Positions 1 to 11,216 are shown, counted from the first letter of the stretch. The stretch: 64,000 nt of DNA from Ariolimax columbianus (GCA_036924085.1 JAVGWX010000004.1:42414793-42478792); one strand, 5' to 3'. Notes: a model not told the origin generated them from the letters alone. A program made the numbers and translations.

Positions 1-345
1 GTCTCGCAGCCCTAATTGTCTCCTCAAGGGCTCATTTGTATTGAGAAGTCTCGCAGCCCTAAATGTCCTCACTAAGGGCTGATTTGTATTGAGAAGTCTC
101 GCAGCCCTAAATGTCCTCACTAAGGGCTGATTTGTATTGAGAAGTCTCGCAGCCCTAAATGTCCTCACTAAGGGCTGATTTGTATTGAGAAGTCTTGCAG
201 CCCTAAATGTCCTCACTAAGGGCTTATTTATATTGAGAAGTCGCGTATCCCTAAATGTCTCCTCAAGGACTTATTCATATAGAGAAGTCTCGCAGCCCTA
301 AATGTCCTCACTAAGGCATTGTTTATGCTGAAAAGCCCTCAGCCT
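1..345. repeat. 48-bp tandem satellite
   Basis: About seven head-to-tail monomers of 47-48 bp, each starting GTCTCGCAGCCCTAAATG and ending TTGTATTGAGAA. Central monomers are nearly identical; the last two, towards 345, are diverged. The array is cut by the left edge, so its full size is unknown. An isolated diverged monomer lies near 2018-2052. Confidence 0.95.
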
Positions 346-1090
346 ATAAACGTCAGTGCCGGTCCTATATACAATCATATAGTTTATTGGGCCAGCCATG
401 CCTTTACAACGACTAACACCAGGGTCAGACGAAACATACTGATCAAGACCCAACTCACTTCTTCGTAGAGCTGGATACACGTTGTGTTATATCAGTCTGG
501 TCAATGAAGTGGAGATCGACACTGCAATCCCTATAGTGTAGAGCCTTACATTTAACTGCATTTAGGAGGACCATGTTCTACCTTCTCAAGTACGATTTGA
601 GATATAAGATGAGCTACTGCAACCCTGCTACAGCAACAACATATAATATTTCATCAAACAGAAGCTGCGTAGGCTCCAAAATGTTGTTATTTTAGCAATG
701 ACTCAATATAACATGACATCTTAACATCCTGGTTCAAACAGACGTGTCCCACTTTCTCCATTGCTTTTAATTGAAGCTGAGCTTATTTTTTAATTGAGAT
801 GTGAAAAAATTAATTGCGCAGTAAATATAAACTAGTTCGTACCAGCAGGCATAAGATAACGATTTGCGCGCGCAGTTCATGACTGACTCTGTCATGGCTA
901 TATATGGTCATGCTTCAGCCCCCCCCCCCCCCCCCTCCTCTCCAAACAAAACTGTCGTGTTTGGTCACAGTTCGTTGAAATTGCGATTCTTGTCACTGGC
1001 TGACAACCTCTTGACACAGACCAGACAAAAATAGTTTTTTATTCGTCATAATCGGGTTTTCCATCGACACTCAATCAACACGGATGGTTC
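346..1090. other. Unassigned stretch
   Basis: No coding or repeat family recognised. It contains a 17-base C run at 919-935. The short open frames here have no recognisable motifs. Confidence 0.5.
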
Positions 1091-1097
1091 TCAAAGT

Positions 1098-2003
1098 ATG
1101 ACCATTACATGGTCGAAATATAACATCACGAAAATCAGATTAATGGGTTCATTGGTCCTGTCAATATTCTTCTATGCTTGTGAGACATGGACAATTACAG
1201 CTGACCTGCAGTGGAGGATACATGCCTTGGAGATGAGATGTTTCCGAAGACTTCTAAACGTCACGTACATAGATCGAGTTACAAATGAGTAAATGGGATC
1301 AAGATGCTGAGCAGCGCATTAGCTGCAGTGGTCAGCGACCCATAGCTGACTGCTAGCGTCAGGGTCAGCGAACCAGAGCTGCCAAGACCCTTCTACACCT
1401 CCACGCGGTGATCCTGGATAACAGGCTGCAGTAGGGCAGACTGGCTAAGGAGAAGGAATCGACGAGGTAATGCTAATCCGGTACTCAAAAAATGCTTGCT
1501 GAAGTCGGATGTGTTGGACCGAAAGGTGCAAATATCCCAGTCAAGCTGTAAACTACGACACAACGCATTCCGTTCTCTGGACTACATTCTGCTACTTAAG
1601 CCCTTTCGGGGTTTGGTTGCGGGAGAAATGAGAACGAAAGAAGCCAAGCCAAGCCAAGCCAAGCCAAGCCAAATGAGAAAATACGAGAAAGATATACAAC
1701 AGCAATATGGGTTTTTGAAGACCTCTTGGCAAATGTCAAAAGAAGGAAACTAGTTTGGTACGGTCACATATCGAGATGAAATGGTTTTGCAAATACGATC
1801 CTGCTGGGAAAGATGCAAGGCAGACGACGAAGAGACCGTCCCAAAAAGTGGTGGGATGACAACATAAAAGAATGGACCAATCTCCGACCAGAAGAGGCAC
1901 AGACAACGGCCGCTGACAGGCAAGGATGTCTTGAGGATGTCTTAATGTGTGCCCCAACGACCTCACTGATTACGGGATGACCTGACCTAACCTGACCTAA
2001 ATA
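1098..2003 (+). mobile_element. LINE endonuclease-RT C-terminal fragment, split by a SINE
   Basis: The first part (1098-1289) encodes a C-terminal segment typical of APE-type LINE polyproteins: a YACETWTI motif, then LEMRCFRRLLN and YIDRVTNE. The second part (1678-2003) continues with KRRKLVWYGH, GRRRRDRP and DNIKEWT, the usual conserved tail after the reverse transcriptase. The two parts join in the same frame once the SINE at 1290-1669 is ignored. A stop follows YGHISR, so the copy is dead. It ends in CCTGACCTAA repeats near 1980-2003. A copy without the SINE lies at 55240-55700 on the other strand, and a short one at 41060-41285. The LINE clade is not certain (RTE-like or a related group). 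Confidence 0.85.
1290..1669 (+). mobile_element. Core-SINE, type G (GAA-tail class), nested in a LINE
   Basis: It starts near GGGATCAAGATGCTGAGCAG, contains the shared core (CCAAGACCCTTCTACACC ... GATCCTGGATAACAGGCTG) and ends GAGAACGAAAG followed by an unusual AAGCC repeat (about 1641-1670) in place of the usual GAAGAAGAAG. It is flanked by CAAATGAG at 1282-1289 and 1670-1677, the target-site duplication. The host LINE reads through in frame when it is removed. Confidence 0.9.
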
Positions 2004-2017
2004 TAACATCGCTCAAA

Positions 2018-2052
2018 TCGCAGATCCCAATAAGGACTAATCTGTGTTGAGA
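2018..2052. repeat. Solitary diverged 48-bp satellite monomer
   Basis: The sequence TCGCAGATCCCAATAAGG through TGTGTTGAGAAG resembles one monomer of the array at 1-345. It sits just past the 3' end of the LINE at 1098-2003. Confidence 0.55.
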
Positions 2053-2054
2053 AG

Positions 2055-2800
2055 CTGATCGCTCTCCCCCTCCCTCCTCCCCGTCATCTCCCAACTCTAT
2101 ATACAAGTGAGTGCGACACCTATATTAATGCTCATTTTTATTTAAAAATTAACACTTCTGCGGAAATATAGCCGGAGTCACTCAAAGTGGTAGAGGTTAT
2201 GTAATGCATTTGAGATAGCAGTCTCTATACGCTGAAGGTCGCTGACTGCTTGGCATGCTCAATCGTAGCCTATTTGTGGGAAAGCCTCCGGAATAATAAC
2301 CGCAAAATTCGCTATTATCTTTATAAATGCAGTGCAGCCTGGATCTTAGATATCACATGTAAATAATACTCTCTGCGTCCTCCTCATTTATGACAAGTTT
2401 ATATTCCAATTTGTTCTCGTCTACCCGCGTCTGGACACGTGTATATGTGATTTCGTCTCCAATAATAATAAATGGCAGGTGTTTGATTGTCATCCTGAAA
2501 GGAGTCTAGGCCGTACACGATTTCCGTCGGTAACCTCTACATGTACACAAACTTCATACTCGAATTTGTTCATTACAAAATGTCAATGAGGTATGGAAAG
2601 AGGAATCCATGGTCAACCTGCGTAGAAGTCAGGTTTGTGGAGAAAATGTACAAATGGATCAGTCGCTATCTTGAAATCAGAACAGCTAAAGTTCAAGTTC
2701 AAGTTCAAGGACAGACTAACAGAAAGAGCACATTATAGCACTGAGTCCCCCAATTGCATGCCTTGTCACCCACATTGCTATTCTGGTACAGCGGAGGGAG
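2055..2800. other. Unassigned stretch
   Basis: No gene or repeat family recognised. It has a short GTTCAA repeat near 2690-2710 and only small open frames without motifs. Confidence 0.5.
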
Positions 2801-2805
2801 AGAGG

Positions 2806-2930
2806 AGATTAACGTCTGGTCAGGTAAAACATACTGATTGGACAATGTCATGGTCAGGTGAAATATACTGACCAAGACCCCCGCCTAAGTTCCACGCAGT
2901 TCTTCCTGGAAACAATGAATCTCTTGTAAA
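2806..2930 (+). mobile_element. Core-SINE, type C, 5' fragment
   Basis: It matches the 5' half of the type C SINE: AACGTCTGGTCAGG, AAACATACTGATTGG, ATACTGACCAAGACCC, then TTCCTGGAAACAATG. The 3' half with the CAA tail is missing. It abuts the LINE fragment at 2930-3510. Confidence 0.75.
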
Positions 2931-3510
2931 CTGTAAAACGATTATCATTCTAATTCTTCTCTGCTGTTTGGACTTACGGAGACTTACAGGATGTCTTAAG
3001 GATACTTTGTGCTGGGGCTTCGTTTGGAAGAAGGTGTTGGCGATGCACATGTCGCGGTGTGCACACAGCTCTAATAGCCCCTGTCTATTTTCGTTCATCT
3101 TTCCGACACCGAATTTTCCTAGGCCAGGGGTCGTGATCGGCGCCCACCCTTGCGTTGAAGTCTTTCAGCATAATCAGGTGCTCCTCACTAGGAATCCTGG
3201 TGATAGAGCTCATCCTTGGAGTCACTAGTGCTGCAGATCTATGTCGTTCTGATAAGAGAGTTTGTAATGGCAAAGCCGTCTGCATGTTCTCTGACGTCAT
3301 CCACTCCTTTCCCTTGCCAGAAGAACGTGTCATCCTTTTTACTGAGGTACCCAGATTCAGTCTGACGCGTCTCCTGTCAACCTGAAGCCTTTTGAGTTCT
3401 TCGCTTGTGATTAAGGTATTGCGAACATCGTTTGTAGCATGGAGGTCTTATGATATACCTGTGATCGTTTTTTTCCTTACGTTCCAGCAGCGAAGTTTCA
3501 CTTTAGGCTT
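2930..3510 (-). mobile_element. LINE apurinic endonuclease fragment
   Basis: Read on the minus strand, it gives an endonuclease start (KLRCWNVRKK near 3475-3510), then after a deletion the diagnostic LKDFNARVGADHDPWP followed by ELCAHRDMCIANTFFQTKPQHKVS and LRHP. These match the APE-type endonuclease of LINEs, where the GDFNARVG motif holds a catalytic Asp/Asn pair. Frameshifts and a lost central part make it a pseudogene. The C-terminal piece at 8380-8902 looks like the same broad group. A CT microsatellite (3541-3603) lies upstream in the element's orientation. Confidence 0.8.
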
Positions 3511-3540
3511 CTTTGCTATTAGTTGATTTCTGACGCGATG

Positions 3541-3603
<63 letters not shown>
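3541..3603. repeat. (CT)n microsatellite
   Basis: About 63 bases of almost pure CT dinucleotide. Confidence 0.97.
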
Positions 3604-3604
<1 letters not shown>

Positions 3605-3998
3605 GTGCCTGCCCGGGCATAATGATACGAGGATAGCTGTTGCGCAGTCAGCAGATCCCCATTTTTCAAAGCAGCTGTATCCGTAGTAACGACAAGTCGA
3701 TACTACTTGGCACGGAGGCGTCGCAGGAGTTGTCAGACTGGCATTTAGTACAGTGTCTGACTACCTCGGTTCCTGAATCGATCTCCCCTGGGTTAACTCC
3801 CAAAGCCTTTTCCACTAGTGAGTATAACCGCAAGACGACGGAGGTTAGTTGTTGAGTTTGTTGGAAGCGCGAACGGAGATAACTTAGCAGATTGACGGTG
3901 ACTAAAACAGTGCAGGCTGGCAGTGATTTTACTATCGCAGGCCAGGACACCCACTTTGGCGCCGTCCATTAATCTATCTTTTACAGCAAGATCAGGGG
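3604..3998. other. Unassigned stretch next to a LINE endonuclease fragment
   Basis: The minus strand has open frames of 94 and 83 residues overlapping here with no motif I recognise. As it lies upstream of the endonuclease of the LINE at 2930-3510, it could be remains of that element's 5' region or ORF1. This is a guess from position only. Confidence 0.3.
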
Positions 3999-3999
3999 A

Positions 4000-4360
4000 C
4001 GATGAGGCTAACGTCTCGTCAGGCAAAACACACTGATCAGACAATGTTAGCCAGGGTCAAGAGAAATATACTGGCCAAGACCCTTACCTGACCTCCTCGT
4101 TGGTCGTCCTGGAAACAGGCTGTTGTCGAGGACAACAGTCTGGCTAACAAGGGGAGGTTCGACGGGATCCACGTAGTAGTAAGCGACACGCAGATAAAGC
4201 CAAGCATAGCACAACCGCCTGGAGGACCTCGGTTCACCTTCATCAGCACGCTCGGGATGTGAGGAAAGCTACGACAGCCCGCTACTTAACGTCCTTTTTA
4301 GGGCGCACAAAAGAGTAAACCTACTCATTGTGGGCATTCAACAACAACAACAACAACAAG
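4000..4360 (+). mobile_element. Core-SINE, type C (CAA tail), near full length
   Basis: One of the fullest type C copies. The 5' end is GATGAGGCTAACGTCTCGTC. The core includes CTGGCCAAGACCCTTACC and CGTCCTGGAAACAGGCTG. The 3' module runs GCCAAGCATAGCACAACC, GCTACTTAACGTCC, CTACTCATTGTGGGCATTC and then a CAACAACAACAA tail at 4329-4352. No clean A/B box pair is visible. Confidence 0.9.
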
Positions 4361-4679
4361 CCTATCGTTTTCTATACATATGAATCCTACCACACCGTTA
4401 CTGCCAATGAAGACTAGCGAAAACGGTAGCGTTACCTAAGTCGACAGTGTTTACACAGACCAAAATAGGTCACATGTATTGAAGAATGTTTGAATGAATT
4501 ACACTCCAGCTATACACATCGAAGAAGACACTGTCAACGAGCTTGTCCGACTTATACCGTACACACACGATATTCGCTACGATATCCATTTACAAGTTAA
4601 CGGAAGTATCGTTGTAGCCGCATTTTTCCTCTCGTATTCCGATACATCCGAAGGCGTATCGGCAAGCGCGTGGTTACAT

Positions 4680-5575
4680 CGCCACCATCTTGAATATATG
4701 AAGGCAATTTATCACAGAAGAATATCTTAGGAGAGTATACCCACCAGAAACATGGACACACGTATATAAAGATGGCTCATCTAACAAAGCCACATCCAAT
4801 GGAGGTGGAGGTGTCTATTACAGACTAAGAAGGGGAGAAGAAAAAACTCGAGTCTTAACTTCGGGAACATATTCCAGTAATTTCTGTGCAGAAGCAGAGG
4901 CACTGAAGGCCGCAGCTGAGCTTGTAATCCAAGATAAAGATATTCACCAATAAAACATAGTATTCCTGACTGATGCCGCGTCATTAATGGCAGCGCTAAA
5001 ACAACACAAAGATGAAGATCTCGAGCAATGTATGTTCTCCCTGACACAGCTCTCATTAGAGCACCCAAGGTTGGTCATACAGTGGATCCCATCCCACTGC
5101 AATATTGAAGGCAATGAAGTTGCAGACAAACTAGCAAAGTGTGGAGGAGCACCCCCACAAACAGACCTGAGTATCACATATAATGAGGCCAAGACCATAA
5201 TTAAAGCCAACTTCATGGTAAAATGGGCTGATCAACACCCCGACTTCCGAAAAGAATAGAGCTACTATAACTTAACTAGAGAAGAGCAAGTCATCATCTT
5301 CAGACTGAGAACTAGACACAACAGACACAATGGTCATCTTTACAACAAAATGAGGATTGGGACACATGACAGGTGCCCATGTGGGGAGCATATCATGACC
5401 GTGGAATACATCCTACAAAGCTGCATGCTTACTCAGGAAAAGAGAGAACAATGCTGACCTCGTGAGACAGATATGAGAAAGAAGCTGTATGGAGATGAAA
5501 CAGCCTTACAAACAATGGTGTCGTTTGTAAGAGAAACCGAAACCTTGATCTGAGGATGAACGAAGAAGAAGAGAA
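4680..5575 (+). mobile_element. RNase H-type LINE, 3' half, decayed
   Basis: Three reading frames together encode an RNase H domain: TWTHVYKDGSSN (first Asp), SSNFCAEAEALKAA (Glu), IVFLTDAASLMAAL (second Asp), and IQWIPSHCNIEGNEVADKLA (His and last Asp). A C-terminal zinc-knuckle-like part (GTHDRCPCGEHIMTVEYILQSC) follows. The 3' end is AACGAAGAAGAAGAG at about 5560-5575. Stops at about 4951 and 5257 and frame changes make it inactive. It is related to, but clearly diverged from, the young copies at 27.5-39.5 kb. A mariner begins 15 bases later. Confidence 0.85.
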
Positions 5576-5589
5576 TATATAAATATGTA

Positions 5590-6894
5590 CGAGGGGCGCT
5601 CTTAAAGTGAAAGTAATGCCTACTATATCACGAACCACAACATATAAAAAGAGCACAATAACACCAATTGATAGAACAATGTCTTGTCTTCAAAAAACTA
5701 TTTTTCAACATAGTTACTACCCATGGCTAGACAGTTTCTCTAACGTTGAACAAGAACATTAATACTACGCTCGTAAAAATCTGAACCAGTGGAGGTGATC
5801 CATTGTTTCACTGCTGCTATGACGGCGTCGCTGCTAGAAAAATGTTGCCTACATAGTCAATCTTTCATTGGTCCGAACAGATGGAAGTCAGAAGGCGCCA
5901 AATCCCAACAATAGAATAGTAGGACACTCCAGCCAAGACTGACAATAGGCTCAACGGTCTTCAAACTGGTATGGGGCCTGGCGTTATCGTGTTGCAAAAG
6001 ACATGCTGACTTCTTCTCCGGTCTGACCCTGGAAATTCGAGCCTTCAGCTTAGTCAGCATTGCAATGTAACGGTCAGAGTTTATGGTTTCAGGAAATCTA
6101 GAAAATTGACCCCTTTCCTATCACAAGTGCACATCACTTTACCCGCTAAGTGCTAGGTCTTTAACTTTTTCCTCAATAGGGAATTCACATGTCGCCACTC
6201 CATGGACTGTCGTTTTGACTCAGGATGGAAGTGGTTACACCACGTCTCATCACCAGTGATGGAACGATCCAGAAAACTGTCACCTTCGTCCTCGTAATGG
6301 TTCAAGAGGTTATGACAAACTTGCACGAGATGTTCTTTCATACGGGCGCCAAGTTAAACTCCCAGGCAGTCATTCCAAATCGTTGACAGTTCTGTTTCTC
6401 GTTTGGTCACTGAGATACCAATACTGTCGTAACTTAATCTGCTGCTCTCGTCAATAAGTTGACTCGGCTGTGATGATCTATCTCTTGCCGTAATTGTGCA
6501 ATCTGAGAGGGTTTTTCCAGTCCATCTCCTGATGTTATACACCCACTTAAAGCGTTGTCTGCCTCTTGAACGACTGCCTACCGCCCTACCCTTCAGTATG
6601 GTCTTCAACAAGAAAGACACTTTTGTCACCATACTGTCCTGCATTCTGCGATGAATGTCAACTGGTCGACATCCCTCAGCTGTTAGAAACCGAATCATCG
6701 TTCGCTGATCAACTCTGGACGGATTCCGTATCATACTCGCCATGTTTTCAACGGTCTGCTGAGGAAATTATGAGTCGGAGTATGACATTTTGCAAATTTG
6801 ACGGTTTGATATGTGCTTTTTACACAAGAAGTGACGTCATCATGTATGTTCCGTAGTTGCAGTTTGGTCCGGTTTCATTTGAACACGCGCCTCG
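5590..6894 (-). mobile_element. Full-length dead mariner (Tc1/mariner superfamily)
   Basis: A 1305-bp element with TA on both sides (5588-5589, 6895-6896). Its ends are inverted repeats: CGAGGGGCGCTCTTAAAGTG on the left and, on the opposite strand at the right, CGAGGCGCGTGTTCAAATG. The minus strand encodes a mariner transposase in pieces: N-terminal helix-turn-helix part (IRFLTAEGCRPVDIHRRM, about 6743-6640), SITGDETWCNHFHPESKRQS with the first catalytic Asp (about 6270-6210), LLQHDNARPHTS with the second Asp (about 5995-5960) and APSDFHLFGPMKD with the third (about 5900-5860). Length matches intact mariners (about 1.3 kb), but frameshifts and stops split the frame into at least three parts. 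Confidence 0.95.
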
Positions 6895-6896
6895 TA

Positions 6897-7257
6897 TATT
6901 GACAATTAAATTACATCTGATAAGGGACAAATTGACTAAGCAGCACATTTATCACAGATTGAGCTTATCTGAAAGAAAATATAGAAATACACAAATGTGA
7001 AATCTACAATTAATATATTAAACATACATTTTATTATCAGATATATCAATTAAATGATGAATATTGTATATTGTGTGTACTCATGCCGTAATGGAAATAC
7101 ATTCTTCAGAGATAATTTTTTCATGAGTTGTTATTTATTAAAGATTGTTCCTTTATGTGTTTTAATTGAGTTCTGTAATGTTATTTTGTTAAATATTATG
7201 TTACTCTGACCTACACAATACAACAACTGCCCATACAGCACCAACTTGTGAGATCTG
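6897..7257. other. AT-rich unassigned stretch
   Basis: Very AT-rich sequence between the mariner and the next LINE; nothing recognised. Confidence 0.5.
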
Positions 7258-8110
7258 TCTTCTTCTTTGCGTTCAGGATCTTCTGGTCATGCTATATCTG
7301 CAGGCCAGTCGTCATGATGAAGTCTGTAGTCTTCACCAGGTCGGAGCGGCTACCACACAGCTTTTGTCTCAGCTCCGCACCTTCTGGCCAGGTCTGGCAT
7401 CTCATTTCCCAATAGATTGGGCATTCCTGTAGAATATGTTCAGGGTTCTGGCATCCTGTTCCACATGGGCACTCATCGGTGTGTGAGATCTTCAGTCAGT
7501 ATAGATGTTCTAGTAGTCTGCAGTGTCCAGTTCTCAGACGAAATAAGGTAGTTTGTTGATTTCTTTTAAGTTGGTATATTGGGTCTGGGGTACTGCTTAT
7601 GTTTCTGTCTTCTCTCCATTGGTGTGTATACTGATTTCTGATGATGTTCTTGATTTCTCTGTATGGTACTCGATGATTAAATTGTGCCTTTTTGCTGCCC
7701 TCTTTTGCCAGAGCATCAGCTCTCTCGTTTCCCGTGATTCCGCAATGGGAAGGTAGCCACTGGAGCACCATTGTTGAGGATCTCTGGAGTTTTCCCAGTT
7801 CTGCTCTGATCTCTGATAACAGTGGTTCGTTGTTTGTTTTTTGTATTGTCTCTAATAGTACTCTGCAGTCCGTGAATACAGCTATTTTTGTTGGAGGCCT
7901 TTCTGTGAAGTAATCTCAGTGCTCGCAGGAGGGCCATCGATTCTGCTCTGAGGTTTGTGGACAACTTTCCTGTTGGCAGGGCCTCTTCTGTTATATTTCC
8001 ACTTTTGTGTCTTATGAATATGCCTCCTCCCCCGTTTTGGCCTGCCCCCTCTCCTGAACTCTGTAAATTGTATAACCAACTACACAAAGTCATATCTCAA
8101 CTTCCCTGAG
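7258..8110 (-). mobile_element. RNase H-type LINE, 3' half
   Basis: The minus strand encodes parts of an RNase H domain: GQNGGGGIFIRHKSGN, then LSTNLRAESMALLRAL (catalytic Glu), a frameshift, then MVLQWLPSHCGITGNERADALA (His, Asp), RNQQTTLFRLRTGHCRLLEHLY and, in another frame, a CPCGTGCQNPEHILQECP knuckle-like tail. The 3' end has a short AAAGAAGAAG tail at about 7258-7270. The copy at 14200-14660 is the same subfamily (both end with a Trp-Pro/Ser-Glu block and HDQK). Frameshifts show it is dead. Confidence 0.85.
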
Positions 8111-8379
8111 TGTCTCTGTGTTCTGTCACTTACCTTAACCTTGCTCCTGAGTCTACTAACATGCAGAAGTTTCTACAATTCATATGCACAAGTTTATTTC
8201 CTCGTCCCAAAGTCCCAGAATAAGAACCCCTCCCCACCTCATAAATATTTGACATGAACTTTAATATTTGGACACATTCATACATCATTATCTGGGCTAC
8301 TGTGTGGAAGCACAATGTCATCTGACGGATGCAGTAGCCTAGATATGTATAGATGGATTGGCGTCGCTGCTTCGGTGAT
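8111..8379. other. Unassigned stretch
   Basis: No recognised feature; possibly a more decayed upstream part of the LINE fragment that follows. Confidence 0.4.
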
Positions 8380-8902
8380 GAATGATCTCCACCGTTTGTG
8401 GAACAATAGTAGTTCAAAGTTCAAAGCTGCGTATTTACTATTCGTGTGTGATTTCAGTGCTAAAGTATGGAGCCGAAACTTGGACTTTGCTGAAAAATGA
8501 CATTTCAAGACGAGCCATTTCATTTACGCAACCAGCAGCGTATTTTTTGAATCCGTTGGTAGGACCTGTTACGTAATGTCGAGGTCTCTACTATGACTAA
8601 CCTCCCAACTGTATCAGAAGTCCTGGACCGTCGTCACCTTTCCTTGTTTGGATACGTTGTCCGACTGGATCAGGAAGTTCCAGCTCACCAGATCCTCCTC
8701 AAGTCAGTTCATAGTGCTAAGGATATCGAACCAGCTGACTAGAAGCGCAGGAGAGGCTGTCCCCGAAACACGTGGCTTCAACAGATAGCAACCCCCCCCC
8801 CCCCCCCAAATCGCCTCTCTGCTGTTGATGAGGTCTGGCAGAGCGCTGCTTTGACTGGTCATGGTGACGTTCGACCGACGCATCGGGCCTGTGATGCCTA
8901 GG
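8380..8902 (+). mobile_element. LINE RT C-terminal fragment
   Basis: It encodes VLKYGAETWTLLKND at about 8450-8500 and, after a gap and frameshifts, LPTVSEVLDRRHLSLFGYVV, RLDQEVPAHQILL, GCPRNTWLQQI and finally SAVDEVWQSAALTGHGDVRP. These are the usual conserved blocks downstream of LINE reverse transcriptases. A 17-base C run at about 8791-8807 interrupts the frame. The family looks like that of the endonuclease piece at 2930-3510. Confidence 0.8.
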
Positions 8903-9409
8903 CGAACATTTATTTAATTATACATCATTATCTCCGTAACTAATTGTCTGTTTACAGTAAAATGAAACACTTCTTTTAGAACTGTCTTGTTCTATCATCA
9001 TATAACTTTCACTGTGTATATTCGGTTTAAATAATAGATCTAAACGATTAAGCATCTTTATACAATTCAGTTTTCTCAAAGCAAACCCATTTCTTAAAGC
9101 TCTCTCGCATTGATCCAAAAAGCAATAAAGATGTACATTACATTTCTTTTTTGGAAACTCTATCTAATGCAAACAATTCCAAAGCAGCACATATCAGAAA
9201 CATATTGCATCGAATGGATTAGAATGCGTAATTCTGGATTGGGTATACATGGAGAACAAGGAGGTAAACTTGTGCATTCAATAATAGCCAGGGTTAAAAA
9301 ACTGGCATGGGGGCATTAAGAACAACTGAATATTTTCATGATTAATATTTTAATGGAGACTCATTTGTTACAAATGTCTCCATTTGTAAAATGAACAAGT
9401 TTAAAATGG

Positions 9410-9413
<4 letters not shown>
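8903..9413. other. Unassigned stretch
   Basis: No feature recognised; open frames of 66-69 residues here have no family resemblance. Confidence 0.5.

Positions 9414-9460
<47 letters not shown>
9414..9460. repeat. (GA)n microsatellite
   Basis: About 47 bases of pure AG dinucleotide. Confidence 0.97.
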
Positions 9461-9463
<3 letters not shown>

Positions 9464-9595
9464 GATTGATATAGTGTGATTATGAACAGTAGAAACTAGT
9501 GAAGTGTAAATGTCTAAGAACATGTTCTAAAATAGCATGTACAATATAAATGAACTGCTTATTTTAACTGTCATTTTGTATTAAATATGTCTTAT

Positions 9596-9962
9596 GGCTT
9601 GGCTTAGCGTCGTTTCAATCTCCCGCTACCAAACCCAAAAGGGCTTAAGTAGCAGAATGTAGTCCAGAGAACAGAACGCGTTGTGTCGTAGTTTACAGCT
9701 TGAATGCGATATTTATAGCTTGACTGCGATATTTGCACCTTTCGATCCAACACATCCGACTTCAGCAAGCATTTTTTGAGTACCGGGTTAGCATTCCCTC
9801 TTCGATCCCTTCTCCTTAGCCAGTCTGCCCTGCTGCAGCCTGTTATCTAGGATCACCGCGTGTAGGTGTAGAAGGGTCTTGGCAGCTTCGGTTCGCTGGC
9901 TCTGACGCAAGCAGTCAGCTATGGGTCGCTGACCACTGCAGCTCATGTGCTGCTCAGCATCT
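9596..9962 (-). mobile_element. Core-SINE, type G, full length with 15-bp TSD
   Basis: A complete copy on the minus strand. TTAAATATGTCTTAT occurs at 9581-9595 and 9963-9977, a perfect 15-bp target-site duplication. It includes the shared core (GCCAAGACCCTTCTACACC and GATCACGC/CCTAGATAACAGGCTG-like sequence in its own orientation) and the 3' module with GTAAACTACGACACAACGC and the GCTACTTAAGCCC box. The tail is an AAGCC-like sequence rather than GAA. Confidence 0.95.
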
Positions 9963-10020
9963 TTAAATATGTCTTATAATAACATTTTGCTAAACTAAAC
10001 ATGTTGCATTTTATATCATC

Positions 10021-11216
10021 GTACAGAGATGCAAGAGAGGGTTAGTAGCACTCAAGACCATGGCTGCTGCCGACTTGGAACAACGCCTCCTGTTCATCCT
10101 ATTTCCTCAGATCGTGTTGTCTGTCATCGATTACGGACTAGGCATCCGCACACTATCAAGAACACAGTGTGAAAGGTTGGAAAGCATCCAGAATGAAGGT
10201 ATGCAACTGGTTCTGGGCTGCACTAGAGATACCCCGATTGTGATGATGCGGTACATGTTGGGATTGTTATCGGTGACATCCAGACATAAACTGGCACAAG
10301 TCAAAGCCTGTATGCGTGTCACCACAGACACGTGGCACCCTCTGCACAGTAGTATCTCAGATATCAAGAATCAAGAATCAAGAGAGGGTCGTCATGGATG
10401 GCACAGGCTGAGACAACAATCGGACACGTCACTCCAGCTGAGACGATAGCCAAAGGGGAAGAATGGGTCCACACTGGTGATAGAATGATAGAGTACCAGA
10501 GAGTCATCATAACCTTAGGCAAGGAATGCAGAGAACGGAGCAACGGGAGTGCAGAGCACGAGGTAAATCAGCTGATAACTGAGAACACCCAGGAGAGTGA
10601 CACTGCCATATACACCAATGGATCAGTCGTGCGCAGTCGGACATCAGGCTGTGGTTTCTCGGCTAGAGTGAGAGGAGAGGTCGTTGCTGAGCGCAGTATT
10701 GCATACATGTCAACAACCTCCAGTATGAGAATGGAGACGGAAGCAGTGACCTCAGCACTGAAATGGATATCTGAGACTTCTATAACAAAGGCAGTCATTG
10801 TGACAGACGTGTAAGCCGTACTTCAGAAATTACAGAAGTGATGGCTTACGTACGAGTGGATAGCAACTGTTGAGGCCTCAAACCTCCAGGCGTTGACCTG
10901 CTCGTGCCGGGGTTCAGGGCAATGAAAGAGCTGACATCATGGCTTCACAAGCTCCCATCATGGCCACATTAGTTATGGATAGAAGTGACATTTTGAAATC
11001 AATCAATGACCGCCTGCTGGATGAAGACACCGCAATAGATGAAGCAGCAATCCACAGACTGCAAAGTTTCGACATTAAACAAAGTTCGAGCAAAGTGGGG
11101 CGCATGAGAGGAGAGTGTACAACCAGCTAGCTACATGGACCATCATCATCCATACCTTACGCTATTTGATGAGAGAGACTGAGCACCTATGGGTATGCCC
11201 GGAGTGCAGTGACGTC
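10021..11216 (+). mobile_element. RNase H-type LINE, RT C-terminus plus RNase H, decayed
   Basis: The first frame (10021-10449) encodes the post-RT segment: LVALKTMAAADLEQRLL, SVIDYGLGIRTLS and ERLESIQNEGMQLVLGCTRDTP. The next frame (10398-10814) gives an RNase H domain: SDTAIYTNGSVVRSRTSGCG, where the first Asp of the usual TDGS motif is replaced by Asn, then SMRMETEAVTSALKWI and AVIVTDV. A third frame has VQGNERADIMAS and, close to the end, EHLWVCPECSDV. It is a distinct subfamily from the young GAA-tailed copies. Stops and frameshifts make it inactive. Confidence 0.8.

Noticed and set aside
1..345. CRISPR array
   Set aside because: Units are contiguous 48-bp monomers without unique spacers, and the genome is eukaryotic.
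4140..4180. tRNA-derived promoter in the type C SINE
   Set aside because: TGGCTAACAAGG and GGTTCGACGGGATCC look like A and B boxes but are only about 10 bases apart, far too close.
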